A stretch of DNA of 64,000 nt. Origin: Hungatella hathewayi (GTDB lineage: Bacteria; Bacillota; Clostridia; Lachnospirales; Lachnospiraceae). Both the position numbers and the translations under genes were made by a program. The stretch spans positions 5,916,001-5,980,000 of the forward strand of contig CP102274.1 of the NCBI GenBank assembly GCA_025149285.1. The letters run 5' to 3'. Below, in pieces: positions 15,912-25,388 of the stretch. Under the pieces are notes generated by a model. The model ran no database searches. It had not been told where the DNA came from and was given only the letters and a program-made list of their open reading frames with translations. Each line of letters begins with the position of its first letter. Position 1 is the stretch's first letter.

Positions 15912-18900
15912 TTATACGTCCTCTTCATCGATTTCATCAATATCAAGAACTTCCTCAGCCTCTGCATACTCTTCTGTCACGGGAATTACAAGATCATCAC
16001 CAAGGATAATCTCATCCTCATTCATCTCTTCCCCGTCTGTACTCAGCTTAACAGTACGGTAACGCTTCATTCCGGTACCTGCCGGAATCGGTTTACCGAT
16101 GATGACGTTCTCCTTTAAACCGATTAAGTGGTCTACCTTGCCGTTGATCGCGGCTTCGGTCAGAACCTTGGTCGTCTCCTGGAAGGAGGCCGCTGATAAG
16201 AAGGAATCGGTAGCCAGGGATGCCTTGGTAATACCCAGCATAACCTGCTTTCCTTCCGCTGGTTCCTTGCCTTCTGCAAGAAGCGCCTCATTCATATCAT
16301 TGTAATCAAGAACGTCCATGGAGGTTCCCGGAAGCACATCGCTGTCTCCGCTCTCCTCGATCTTGATCTTCTTAAGCATCTGTCTTACGATCATCTCAAC
16401 GTGCTTATCATTGATCTCAACACCCTGCAGACGGTATACACGCTGTACTTCCTGAATCATGTAATCCTGTACCGCGCGGACGCCCTTGATCTTTAAGATA
16501 TCATGCGGGTTGATACTACCTTCTGTAAGCTCGTCGCCGGCCTCTAAATAGACGCCATCCTGAATCTTGATTCTAGAACCGTAAGGGATCAGATACGTCT
16601 TGGAATTGCCGGTCTCATTATCTGTAATAATAATCTCACGTTTCTTCTTCGTATCCTTGATCGTGGCTACGCCGCCGAACTCTGCGATAATCGCAAGTCC
16701 CTTTGGCTTACGTGCCTCAAAAAGCTCCTCGACACGGGGAAGACCCTGTGTGATATCGCCGCCGGCAACGCCGCCGGTATGGAACGTACGCATGGTAAGC
16801 TGTGTACCTGGTTCACCGATGGACTGAGCGGCAATAATACCGACTGCCTCACCGACCTGTACCGGCTGTCCCGTAGCCATGTTGGCACCGTAACATTTTG
16901 CACAGACACCCAGATGGGATTTACAGGTGAGAACGGTACGGATCTTGACAGAATCGCGTCCCAGCTTCTGTAATACCTTCATAACCGCAGCTGCACGCTT
17001 CGGAGTACACATATGGTTAGCCTTCACAACCACTTCCCCTGTATCCGGATCCGTGATGGTTTCAGCAATATATCTGCCTGTCAGTCTCTCCTCCAGCCCC
17101 TCGATCGTCTCCTGGCCATCCATGAATGCCTTAATTTCCATAAACGGAATTGACTTGCCTTCGCAGCAGTCTACCTCACGGATAATCAGGTCCTGGGAAA
17201 CGTCTACAAGACGTCTCGTTAAATAACCGGAGTCGGCTGTACGCAGCGCCGTATCGGAAAGTCCTTTACGCGCACCGTGCGCAGAGATAAAGTACTCCAG
17301 TACGTCCAGACCTTCACGGAAGTTGGACTTAATCGGAAGTTCAATGGTATGACCGGTTGTATCGGCCATAAGTCCACGCATACCGGCCAGCTGTTTGATC
17401 TGCTTATCGGAACCTCGGGCACCGGAGTCCGCCATCATGTAGATGTTGTTGTACTTGTCAAGACCGGTTAACAGATCGTGAGTCAGCTGATCATCCGTTT
17501 CCTTCCAGGTATCAATAACCTCTTTATAACGCTCTTCTTCCGTGATAAGGCCACGTCTGAAGTTCTTGGCAATCTGGTCAACCGTCGCCTGAGCGTCGGC
17601 AATCAGCTTCGGCTTGCTCTCCGGCACGGTCATATCGGAAATGGAAACGGTCATTGCCGCTCTCGTGGAATACTTGTAACCAATCGCCTTAATATCGTCT
17701 AACGTCTCAGCGGTCTGAACTGCCCCGTGAACGTTGATAACTTTTTCCAGAATCTGCTTTAACTGCTTCTTTCCAACGTGGAAATCCACCTCCATCAGAA
17801 GCTCGTTGCCCGGAATGCTTCTGTCAACGAAGCCAAGATCCTGAGGAACGATCTCATTGAAAATGAAACGGCCTACCGTGGACTCAACAATGCCTGTCTT
17901 TACGGTGCCATCCGCCATCTTCTTGGTCACTCTCGCCTTGATTCTGGAGTGTAAGGTTACAGCTCCGTTCTCATACGCAAGAATTGCCTCGTTCACATTG
18001 CGGAATACCATGCCCTCGCCCTTGGCGCCAGGTCTTTCCTGGGTCAGGTAATAGATACCGAGAACCATATCCTGAGACGGAACGGCCACAGGACCACCGT
18101 CGGAAGGTTTCAGTAAGTTGTTTGGCGAAAGCAGTAAGAAGCGGCACTCAGCCTGTGCTTCTACAGATAAAGGCAGATGAACAGCCATCTGGTCGCCATC
18201 GAAGTCGGCGTTAAATGCAGTACAAACCAACGGATGCAGCTTGATCGCCTTACCTTCCACCAGAATCGGCTCGAACGCCTGGATGCCAAGTCTGTGCAGA
18301 GTGGGGGCACGGTTTAACATAACCGGGTGCTCCTTGATTACATCTTCCAGCACATCCCAGACCTCGGTCTGAAGTCTCTCAACCATCTTCTTGGCATTCT
18401 TTATATTGTGAGCGGTGCCGTTGGCAACCAGCTCCTTCATAACAAACGGCTTGAATAACTCGATCGCCATCTCTTTCGGAAGACCACACTGGTAAATCTT
18501 CAGTTCCGGTCCTACAACGATAACGGAACGTCCGGAATAGTCAACTCGCTTTCCTAACAGGTTCTGACGGAAACGTCCCTGCTTACCCTTTAACATATCA
18601 GAAAGAGATTTAAGAGCACGGTTTCCCGGTCCGGTAACCGGTCTGCCTCTTCTTCCGTTATCGATCAGCGCGTCAACAGCTTCCTGAAGCATACGCTTCT
18701 CATTGCGGACAATGATATCCGGCGCGCCCAGCTCCAGAAGGCGGGCAAGACGGTTATTTCTATTGATAATTCTTCTGTATAAATCATTTAAATCGGAGGT
18801 GGCAAAACGTCCGCCATCCAACTGTACCATCGGGCGGATATCCGGAGGGATAACCGGGATTGCAGTCATGATCATCCATTCCGGTTTGTTGCCGGAGTTG

Positions 18901-19571
18901 CGGAATGCCTCTACAACTTCCAGTCTCTTAATAATTCTGGCACGCTTCTGGCCGGTCGCATCCTTCAGTCCTTTTCTCAGTTCCTCGGAATCCTTCTCCA
19001 GATCGATGGCCTGCAACAGCTCAAGGATGGCCTCTGCACCCATTCCAACACGGAATGCGCCGTAACCGTATTTATCAACCTCTTCACGGTATTCCTTCTC
19101 AGATAATACCTGCTTATACTGAAGTCCCGTATCCGCGGCGTCCAGCACGATATAGGATGCAAAGTACAGTACCTTTTCAAGGGTTCTCGGTGAGATATCG
19201 AGAATCAGGCCCATACGGCTCGGGATTCCCTTAAAATACCAGATATGGGAAACCGGAGCGGCAAGGGCGATATGGCCCATGCGCTCTCTTCGAACACTGG
19301 CCTTTGTGACTTCGACACCGCATCGGTCACAGATAACGCCTTTGTATCTGATCTTTTTGTATTTACCGCAGTGACACTCCCAGTCCTTACTCGGTCCGAA
19401 GATTCTCTCGCAGAAAAGACCGTCTTTCTCCGGTTTTAAGGTTCTGTAGTTGATCGTCTCAGGCTTTTTAACCTCGCCATGGGACCATTCAAGAATCTTT
19501 TCCGGAGACGCTAACCCAATTTTGATAGCGTCGAACGTCATTGGGTGATAAGTTTCATTATTCTCAGGCAT
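15912..19571 (-). CDS. rpoC: RNA polymerase beta' subunit
   Basis: The 1219 residues are full length for Firmicutes. An N-terminal zinc site is CHCGKYKKIRYKGVICDRC (about 60-78). The catalytic NADFDGDQMAVH carries the three Mg-binding Asp. The trigger-loop region MRTFHTGGVAGGDITQGLPR and the second zinc cluster (CKSHLGVCAKC) are present. The C terminus is acidic. It starts 28 bp after rpoB and is transcribed with it. The next gene in most relatives would be rpsL; here small genes and an IS intervene. Confidence 0.99.
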   Translation of the reverse strand: MPENNETYHPMTFDAIKIGLASPEKILEWSHGEVKKPETINYRTLKPEKDGLFCERIFGPSKDWECHCGKYKKIRYKGVICDRCGVEVTKASVRRERMGHIALAAPVSHIWYFKGIPSRMGLILDISPRTLEKVLYFASYIVLDAADTGLQYKQVLSEKEYREEVDKYGYGAFRVGMGAEAILELLQAIDLEKDSEELRKGLKDATGQKRARIIKRLEVVEAFRNSGNKPEWMIMTAIPVIPPDIRPMVQLDGGRFATSDLNDLYRRIINRNNRLARLLELGAPDIIVRNEKRMLQEAVDALIDNGRRGRPVTGPGNRALKSLSDMLKGKQGRFRQNLLGKRVDYSGRSVIVVGPELKIYQCGLPKEMAIELFKPFVMKELVANGTAHNIKNAKKMVERLQTEVWDVLEDVIKEHPVMLNRAPTLHRLGIQAFEPILVEGKAIKLHPLVCTAFNADFDGDQMAVHLPLSVEAQAECRFLLLSPNNLLKPSDGGPVAVPSQDMVLGIYYLTQERPGAKGEGMVFRNVNEAILAYENGAVTLHSRIKARVTKKMADGTVKTGIVESTVGRFIFNEIVPQDLGFVDRSIPGNELLMEVDFHVGKKQLKQILEKVINVHGAVQTAETLDDIKAIGYKYSTRAAMTVSISDMTVPESKPKLIADAQATVDQIAKNFRRGLITEEERYKEVIDTWKETDDQLTHDLLTGLDKYNNIYMMADSGARGSDKQIKQLAGMRGLMADTTGHTIELPIKSNFREGLDVLEYFISAHGARKGLSDTALRTADSGYLTRRLVDVSQDLIIREVDCCEGKSIPFMEIKAFMDGQETIEGLEERLTGRYIAETITDPDTGEVVVKANHMCTPKRAAAVMKVLQKLGRDSVKIRTVLTCKSHLGVCAKCYGANMATGQPVQVGEAVGIIAAQSIGEPGTQLTMRTFHTGGVAGGDITQGLPRVEELFEARKPKGLAIIAEFGGVATIKDTKKKREIIITDNETGNSKTYLIPYGSRIKIQDGVYLEAGDELTEGSINPHDILKIKGVRAVQDYMIQEVQRVYRLQGVEINDKHVEMIVRQMLKKIKIEESGDSDVLPGTSMDVLDYNDMNEALLAEGKEPAEGKQVMLGITKASLATDSFLSAASFQETTKVLTEAAINGKVDHLIGLKENVIIGKPIPAGTGMKRYRTVKLSTDGEEMNEDEIILGDDLVIPVTEEYAEAEEVLDIDEIDEEDV

Positions 19572-19599
19572 GAGCGGTTCTCCTTCCTAACATACACAA

Positions 19600-22500
19600 C
19601 TATTCTTCGTCTGATTCGTCTAAATCGGCGTCATCGAAATCCTCGTAAGAATCGTCGATACCGTCTACATCCTCTTCTTCTTCAACACTCACCAGTTCAT
19701 CATCCTGGAATTCCTGCTTCTGGAAGCCGTAATCTGCAAGCGGCTCCTCTTCCCTGAATCTTCTGTCGCCCTCGATGATGGATCGTAAATCTGTCTCTTC
19801 ATAATCCATGGACTCTGCAATCTGTACTTCGGTATTATCGTCACGAAGCACGCGCACATCCAGCGCCAGTGACTGAAGCTCTTTCAACAGTACCTTGAAG
19901 GATTCCGGAATACCCGGTTCAGGGATGTTCTCGCCCTTGATAATCGCTTCATACGTCTTCACGCGGCCTACCACATCATCCGACTTCACTGTCATGATCT
20001 CCTGCAGTGTGTAGGATGCGCCATACGCCTCGAGAGCCCAAACCTCCATCTCTCCGAAACGCTGGCCGCCGAACTGGGCTTTACCACCCAGAGGCTGCTG
20101 GGTAACCAGGGAGTATGGGCCTGTGGAACGCGCATGAATCTTATCGTCAACCAGATGATGCAGCTTCAGATAATGCATGTGTCCGATCGTAACCGGGCTG
20201 TCGAAATATTCGCCGGTACGTCCGTCGCGAAGCCTTACTTTACCGTCGCGGCTGAGCGGAACTCCCTTCCACAGTTCTCTGTGGTCCAGATGTTCTCCCA
20301 GATATTCGATTACTTCCGGTTTCAGGGTGTCATTGTATTTATCCTGGAATTCTTCCCAGGTCATGTTAACGTAATCATTGGCAACATCGAGTGTATCCAT
20401 GATATCGATCTCGTTTGCACCATCGAATACAGGAGTCGCAATGTTAAATCCAAGGGCTCTGGCCGCAAGGCTTAAGTGAATCTCCAGCACCTGCCCGATA
20501 TTCATACGGGAAGGTACGCCCAACGGGTTCAGTACGATATCCAGCGGGCGGCCATTCGGAAGGAACGGCATATCCTCAACCGGAAGCACACGGGAGACAA
20601 CACCCTTGTTTCCGTGACGGCCGGCCATCTTATCACCAACGGAGATCTTTCTCTTCTGGGCAATGTAAATGCGTACCGTCTGGTTCACGCCAGGGGACAG
20701 CTCGTCGCCGTTCTCCCTTGTAAATACCTTGGCATCCACGATAATACCGTAGGCGCCGTGCGGTACCTTTAAGGAAGTATCACGGACTTCTCTTGCCTTC
20801 TCACCGAAGATCGCACGAAGCAGTCTCTCCTCGGCCGTCAGCTCGGTCTCTCCCTTCGGAGTTACCTTTCCGACCAGGATATCGCCGGCACGGACCTCCG
20901 CACCGATTCGGATGATACCTCTCTCATCCAGATCCTTTAACGCGTCTTCACCGACACCTGGTACGTCGCGGGTGATCTCTTCCGGTCCCAGCTTGGTATC
21001 ACGGGCTTCCGCCTCGTATTCCTCAATATGAACGGAGGTATAAACGTCCTCCTGAACAAGTCTTTCACTGAGCAGAACGGCATCCTCGTAGTTATAACCT
21101 TCCCATGTCATGAATCCGATGAGCGGGTTCTTACCAAGGGCGATTTCACCATTCTGTGTGGACGGGCCGTCTGCGATGACCTCGCCCTTCTCCACGTGGT
21201 TATTCTTATATACAATCGGCTTCTGATTATAACAGTTGCTCTGGTTGCTTCTCTTAAATTTTGTCAGATGGTAAACGTCTCTTCCGCCATCGGCATCTCT
21301 CTTGATGATGATCTCGTTGGAAGCGGAACGCTCTACCACGCCGGCATTTCTCGCCACAACGCAGACACCCGAGTCAACGGCTGCCTTGGCTTCCATACCG
21401 GTACCGACCACAGGTGCTTCCGTTGTCAAAAGCGGTACGGCCTGACGCTGCATGTTGGATCCCATCAGCGCACGGTTGGCATCGTCGTTCTCCAGGAAAG
21501 GAATCATGGCTGTCGCCACGGAGAATACCATCTTCGGGGAAACGTCCATCAGATCGATGCTCTTTCTCTGGAATTCGGATGTCTCCTCACGGAAACGTCC
21601 GGAAATATTCTTATGAATAAAGTGGCCTTCCTCGTCCAGCGGTTCGTTCGCCTGTGCGACTACGAAGTTATCTTCTTCGTCGGCAGTCAGATAAACGACC
21701 TCGTCGGTAACGATGGGGTTATTCGGGTCACTCTTGTCTACAAGACGGTAAGGCGCTTCCACAAATCCGTACTGGTTAACCCTCGCATACGTAGCCAGGG
21801 AGTTGATCAGACCGATGTTAGGACCTTCAGGGGTCTCAATCGGGCACATACGTCCGTAATGGGTGTAGTGTACGTCTCGAACCTCGAATCCGGCACGGTC
21901 TCTTGACAGACCGCCTGGTCCCAATGCGGATAAACGTCTCTTATGGGTCAGCTCAGCCAGAGGGTTGTTCTGATCCATGAACTGGGACAGCTGGGAACTT
22001 CCGAAGAATTCCTTCACAGCCGCCGTCACCGGTTTAATATTGATTAAGGACTGGGGAGTGATTCCCTCCATATCCTGTGTCGTCATTCTCTCACGAACCA
22101 CACGTTCCATTCTGGAAAGGCCGATCCGGTACTGGTTCTGCAGCAGTTCGCCGACCGCACGGATTCTACGGTTTCCTAAATGGTCGATATCGTCGGCATT
22201 CCCCACCTGCTGCTCTAAATGCATATTGTAGTTGATGGATGCCAGGATATCTTCTTTTGTGACATGCTTCGGAATGAGTTCGCCTAAGCTTCTGTGAATC
22301 GCGCTCTTTAATACTTCCTCATCTTCCGTGCCAACATCTTCCAGAATTTTTTCAAGGACCGGATAGAATACTAACTCCGTAACACCTGCGTCCTTCGGAT
22401 CGAAGGATACGTAAGCCCCTAAATCCACCATTAAGTTGGATAAGACCTTCTGCCTGCGCTCTAAGCCTTCCACCCATACGTAAGGTACGGCTGCATTCTG

Positions 22501-23466
22501 AATATCCACGGCAAGCTGCTTGTCTACAGTCGTGCCGGCCGTCGCTAATATCTCGCCGGTAGTGGTATCCACCACATCCTCAGAGAGCACATGGCCCACG
22601 ATACGGTTCTTGAAATGAAGCTTCTTATTAAATTTATATCTTCCGACCTTGGCAAGATCATATCTTCTCGGGTCAAAGAACATACTGTTTAATAAACTTT
22701 CTGCACTATCAACAGATAAAGGTTCACCTGGGCGGATCTTCTTATATAACTCTAATAAGCCATCCTGGTAATTATCGGACGTATCCTTACCGAAGCTGGC
22801 TAAAAGCTTTGGCTCCTCGCCAAACAGCTCTATGATCTCGGCATTCGTTCCGAAACCAAGGGCACGGATCAGCACGGTAACCGGGACCTTTCTGGTCCTG
22901 TCTACACGTACGTAGAAAATGTCGTTGGAGTCAGTCTCATACTCCAGCCACGCACCACGGTTTGGAATTACCGTACAGGTATAGAGTTCCTTACCTACCT
23001 TGTCATGTCCGATACCATAATAGATACCTGGGGAACGTACTAACTGGCTGACAATAACACGTTCGGCACCGTTAATGACGAAGGAACCGGTATCTGTCAT
23101 AAGCGGAAGATCACCCATGAAGATCTCATGTTCATTAATCTCATCTTTATCTTTATTGCAAAGCCTTACCTTGACTTTTAAAGGAGCCGCGTAAGTCGCA
23201 TCTCTTTCCTTGCATTCTTCTATGGTATACTTGATGTCGTCTTTACATAATGTAAAGTCAACAAATTCCAGACTCAAGTGACCCGCAAAGTCTGCGATCG
23301 GAGAGATATCTTCGAAGACTTCCTTCAATCCCTCATCAAGGAACCACTGATAGGAATTCTTCTGAATCTCGATCAGGTTAGGCATCTCAAGGACTTCTTT
23401 CTGTCTCGAGAAGCTCATTCTCAGGCTTTTACCGGCTGGGACCGGACGCATTCTGCTTTTTTCCAT
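19600..23466 (-). CDS. rpoB: RNA polymerase beta subunit
   Basis: The 1288 residues are full length. The rifampicin cluster is intact and sensitive-type: SSQLSQFMDQNNPLAELTHK, then RRLSALGPGGL. GDKMAGRHGNKGV near the C-terminal part marks the active-site region. The C terminus is strongly acidic (last about 50 residues), a common firmicute feature. The ATG follows GGGGTG. It is preceded by its own promoter rather than by rplJ-rplL, since a divergent gene begins about 200 bp upstream. Confidence 0.99.
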   Translation of the reverse strand: MEKSRMRPVPAGKSLRMSFSRQKEVLEMPNLIEIQKNSYQWFLDEGLKEVFEDISPIADFAGHLSLEFVDFTLCKDDIKYTIEECKERDATYAAPLKVKVRLCNKDKDEINEHEIFMGDLPLMTDTGSFVINGAERVIVSQLVRSPGIYYGIGHDKVGKELYTCTVIPNRGAWLEYETDSNDIFYVRVDRTRKVPVTVLIRALGFGTNAEIIELFGEEPKLLASFGKDTSDNYQDGLLELYKKIRPGEPLSVDSAESLLNSMFFDPRRYDLAKVGRYKFNKKLHFKNRIVGHVLSEDVVDTTTGEILATAGTTVDKQLAVDIQNAAVPYVWVEGLERRQKVLSNLMVDLGAYVSFDPKDAGVTELVFYPVLEKILEDVGTEDEEVLKSAIHRSLGELIPKHVTKEDILASINYNMHLEQQVGNADDIDHLGNRRIRAVGELLQNQYRIGLSRMERVVRERMTTQDMEGITPQSLINIKPVTAAVKEFFGSSQLSQFMDQNNPLAELTHKRRLSALGPGGLSRDRAGFEVRDVHYTHYGRMCPIETPEGPNIGLINSLATYARVNQYGFVEAPYRLVDKSDPNNPIVTDEVVYLTADEEDNFVVAQANEPLDEEGHFIHKNISGRFREETSEFQRKSIDLMDVSPKMVFSVATAMIPFLENDDANRALMGSNMQRQAVPLLTTEAPVVGTGMEAKAAVDSGVCVVARNAGVVERSASNEIIIKRDADGGRDVYHLTKFKRSNQSNCYNQKPIVYKNNHVEKGEVIADGPSTQNGEIALGKNPLIGFMTWEGYNYEDAVLLSERLVQEDVYTSVHIEEYEAEARDTKLGPEEITRDVPGVGEDALKDLDERGIIRIGAEVRAGDILVGKVTPKGETELTAEERLLRAIFGEKAREVRDTSLKVPHGAYGIIVDAKVFTRENGDELSPGVNQTVRIYIAQKRKISVGDKMAGRHGNKGVVSRVLPVEDMPFLPNGRPLDIVLNPLGVPSRMNIGQVLEIHLSLAARALGFNIATPVFDGANEIDIMDTLDVANDYVNMTWEEFQDKYNDTLKPEVIEYLGEHLDHRELWKGVPLSRDGKVRLRDGRTGEYFDSPVTIGHMHYLKLHHLVDDKIHARSTGPYSLVTQQPLGGKAQFGGQRFGEMEVWALEAYGASYTLQEIMTVKSDDVVGRVKTYEAIIKGENIPEPGIPESFKVLLKELQSLALDVRVLRDDNTEVQIAESMDYEETDLRSIIEGDRRFREEEPLADYGFQKQEFQDDELVSVEEEEDVDGIDDSYEDFDDADLDESDEE

Positions 23467-23556
23467 TGACGTTTCACCCCTGTTTTCTTTCTATTGGTTC
23501 TGTTTTTGGGCATAAATGTCCCTCAAGGCACATGATGCCACAATAGTGCACATTCC

Positions 23557-23585
23557 ATAATATCATAGCGTTGTCAAGGTGTCAA
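23557..23585 (-). promoter_or_regulatory. rpoBC promoter
   Basis: Minus-strand TTGACA (23580-23585), a 17-bp spacer and TATTAT (23557-23562), about 85 bp before rpoB. A second TTGACA (23572-23577) overlaps the spacer. The divergent promoter of the next gene begins 11 bp away. Confidence 0.75.
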
Positions 23586-23596
23586 GCATTTTTTGC

Positions 23597-23625
23597 TTGC
23601 ACTTTCCATAATAAAATGCTATACT
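23597..23625 (+). promoter_or_regulatory. Promoter of the divergent membrane-protein gene
   Basis: TTGCAC (23597-23602), a 17-bp spacer and TATACT (23620-23625), about 45 bp ahead of the GTG start. Confidence 0.7.
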
Positions 23626-23673
23626 ATTACAGATAGACTTTATTTACAAAATGAACTATTGGAGGTATTCCCC

Positions 23674-24141
23674 GTGAGCACATTTTTAAACGTATTACTG
23701 GTGATTCTTCTCATCTTAGTCGTGGTACTGGCTGTTCTCTATTTTCTCGGAAGAAAGCTGGAAAAACGCCAGGTTGAACAGCAGCAGGCTCTGGAAGCGG
23801 CAGCACAGACCGTATCCATGCTGGTCATCGACAAGAAAAAGATGAAGCTGAAGGACGCCGGACTTCCAAAGATCGTTTACGAGCAGACGCCAAAGTACAT
23901 GCGGCGTGCGAAGGTGCCGATTGTTAAGGCCAAGATTGGTCCGAAGGTCATGACGCTGATTGCAGATGCGAAGGTATTCGATGTTCTTCCAGTCAAGACG
24001 GAGGCTAAGGTCGTGGTGAGCGGTATCTACATAACCGAGATCAAGAGCATTCGCGGCGGAGCGGTTCCGGTTGCGCCGAAGAAGAAGAAATTTATGGACA
24101 GGTTCAAAAAAGGGAAAAAAGAAAAGAACGACAAAAAGTAA
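23674..24141 (+). CDS. Membrane-anchored protein of unknown function
   Basis: A 155-residue protein. The GTG at 23674 follows GGAGGT with 7-base spacing and fits the promoter just upstream; a longer frame from 23593 would overlap that promoter. It has one N-terminal membrane helix (about 5-28, VLLVILLILVVVLAVLYFLG). A soluble part follows, with IVKAKIGPKVMTLIADAKVF and VVVSGIYITEIKS. The C terminus is very basic (KKKKFMDRFKKGKKEK). The basic tail and beta-rich middle suggest a small peripheral domain, but I recognise no family. It is monocistronic with its own promoter and terminator, divergent from rpoB. Confidence 0.75.
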   Translation: MSTFLNVLLVILLILVVVLAVLYFLGRKLEKRQVEQQQALEAAAQTVSMLVIDKKKMKLKDAGLPKIVYEQTPKYMRRAKVPIVKAKIGPKVMTLIADAKVFDVLPVKTEAKVVVSGIYITEIKSIRGGAVPVAPKKKKFMDRFKKGKKEKNDKK

Positions 24142-24148
24142 ATTGGAG

Positions 24149-24187
24149 ACCGCTTCATTGGCTGAGGGCTGATGGGGCGGTTTTTTG
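24149..24187 (+). terminator. Terminator of the membrane-protein gene
   Basis: ACCGC (24149-24153) pairs with GCGGT (24177-24181), with further pairing inside, followed by a run of Ts (24181-24186). Confidence 0.85.
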
Positions 24188-24196
24188 ATGGGAGCT

Positions 24197-24483
24197 ACGC
24201 CCCAGTACCTGGAGAGAGGCGGAGGGAGGAATGGGAAACAGCTTCTTGTTTCTTCGGTGGCAGGAACTAAAGCGGGAAGAGACGGAAAAGAGGGGGATCG
24301 CGAAAACTCCGCCGAACTCCTGAAGGACTTCGCCTCCGTGTTCACTTGAAAGCTGGCTTTGAGGCCAGCTTTCACCCCCTCTTTTCCGTCTCTTCCCACT
24401 TAAGTTCCAGCGAACCTCAGAAAAGGAAACTGTTTCCCATTCCTCCCTCCGCCTCTCTCCAGGTACTGGGGCTGTGTATTGGC
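24197..24483 (-). ncRNA. Large palindromic structured element A (candidate structured RNA)
   Basis: Read on the minus strand, from 24483 to 24197. A perfect 43-bp outer helix P1 joins 24430-24472 and 24199-24241. A conserved asymmetric internal loop follows (TTTTCTGAGGTTCGC on one side, GCCACCGAAGAAACAAG on the other). A second helix P2 joins 24375-24408 and about 24263-24296. An 11-bp hairpin P3 (TGAAAGCTGGC / GCCAGCTTTCA, 24347-24374) with loop CTCAAA comes next, then a conserved core of about 50 bases beginning AGTGAACACGGAGGCGAAG. Loops, core and ends match element B nearly exactly, whereas P1 and most of P2 differ in sequence but stay paired. No ORF here is credible. Transcription is not shown; alternatives are a repeat family kept palindromic by templated repair. 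Confidence 0.55.
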
Positions 24484-24631
24484 TCCACTAAGAGATGTAT
24501 ATTCTAAGGTTATATCATTTATAAATAGAATTGGGTGAATCTACAGTAATATTCAGACAACAGTTACTTACTGATTTTACTGATTATTTAAAGAAAAGGT
24601 TTTAGCTTTTTGCTTTTGCTTTTCTTACTCA
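24484..24631. other. AT-rich spacer between elements A and B
   Basis: About 150 bp, rich in A and T, with no ORF or convincing promoter. The 5' ends of elements A and B face each other across it. Confidence 0.5.
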
Positions 24632-24940
24632 GCCAGTACACAGCCCCATACCTGCCGGGCGGTCCGGGGAAGTGGGAGGGACGAGGGAACAAACCGTTTC
24701 ATTTTCTGAGGTTCGCAGGAACTTAAGCAGAACGGTGGGAAAAATGGGTGGTGAAAGTTGGCCTCAAAGCCAACTTTCAAGTGAACACGGAGGCGAAGTC
24801 CTTTAGGAGTTCGGCGGAGTTTTCGCGATCCGCCCATTTTTCCCGCCGTTCTGCTTTAGTTCCTGCCACCGAAGAAACAAGAAACGGTTTGTTCCCCCGT
24901 CCCTCCCGCTTCCCCGGACCGCCCGGCAGGTATGGGGCGT
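24632..24940 (+). ncRNA. Large palindromic structured element B (candidate structured RNA)
   Basis: Same architecture as element A in the opposite orientation. P1 is 58 bp (24643-24700 with 24881-24938), with one T·G wobble and one mismatch. The internal loop (CTGAGGTTCGC and GCCACCGAAGAAACAAG) and core are nearly identical to A. P2 joins 24717-24748 and 24833-24864. P3 is TGAAAGTTGGC / GCCAACTTTCA (24752-24779), one compensated C-G to T-A change from A. Shared edges are GCCA(A/G)TACACAGCCCC at 5' and GGGGCGT at 3'. It ends 7 bp from the stop of the DUF1934 gene. Spurious ORFs cross it and are rejected. Confidence 0.55.
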
Positions 24941-24946
24941 TACCTT

Positions 24947-25387
24947 TTACAAATGAATATTCGCCGTAGACTTCGAGTGAATATCCAGATTAATATTACA
25001 TTCCGACACATGCTGGTAATTAATATCCAAAGAATACGATACCCTTACCTTTAAACTGTCCTCGTCCTCGGCAATCATGATATCGTTCGTGTTAATTCCG
25101 ATCATCATCTCCCCGAAAGGCGTGGCATAACAGGAAAGGTTTTTCTTATCCTTTTCAAACGTCATATGGACATTAGAAGATCCCCGCTTTATGATATCCA
25201 GCCCCTGGGGGCGGATTTTTATCGTATTTCTTATAATGTCGTTCTGACCTTCCATGACCTCGTCATACAAAATATAATGGCTGCCGTTTTTCTGAAAATA
25301 ATCGCCGGCTGTGATCATCTCGACCTCATTGCTGTCACCTTCTGCAAGCTGAATGCCGCTTATGGTAATCAGTACATCTCTTGTCAT
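24947..25387 (-). CDS. DUF1934 domain protein
   Basis: A 146-residue soluble protein whose pattern matches DUF1934 (YwiB-like), a lipocalin-like beta-barrel family of unknown function common in Firmicutes. The signature stretches are VLITISGIQ at the start, GDYFQKNGSHYILYDE and VRVSYSLDINYQHVSECNINL at the end. No signal or membrane segment is seen. The ATG at 25387 lies one base downstream of the murI stop, so it is translationally close to murI and cotranscribed with ddl. A role in cell-wall metabolism is only context. Element B begins 7 bp beyond its stop. Confidence 0.85.
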   Translation of the reverse strand: MTRDVLITISGIQLAEGDSNEVEMITAGDYFQKNGSHYILYDEVMEGQNDIIRNTIKIRPQGLDIIKRGSSNVHMTFEKDKKNLSCYATPFGEMMIGINTNDIMIAEDEDSLKVRVSYSLDINYQHVSECNINLDIHSKSTANIHL

Positions 25388-25388
25388 A

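Noticed and set aside
21028..21906. Long open frame on the plus strand inside rpoB
   Set aside because: Antisense to a highly conserved gene; it arises from codon bias, shows no family pattern and has no promoter or ribosome site.
23716..24399. Minus-strand open frame covering the membrane-protein gene and element A
   Set aside because: It crosses a clear gene and the palindromic element; the apparent protein is an artefact of the repeat, not a gene.
24748..24969. Open frames across element B
   Set aside because: Composed of the repeat core and arms; similar frames occur in element A on the opposite strand, as expected of a repeat and not a coding gene.
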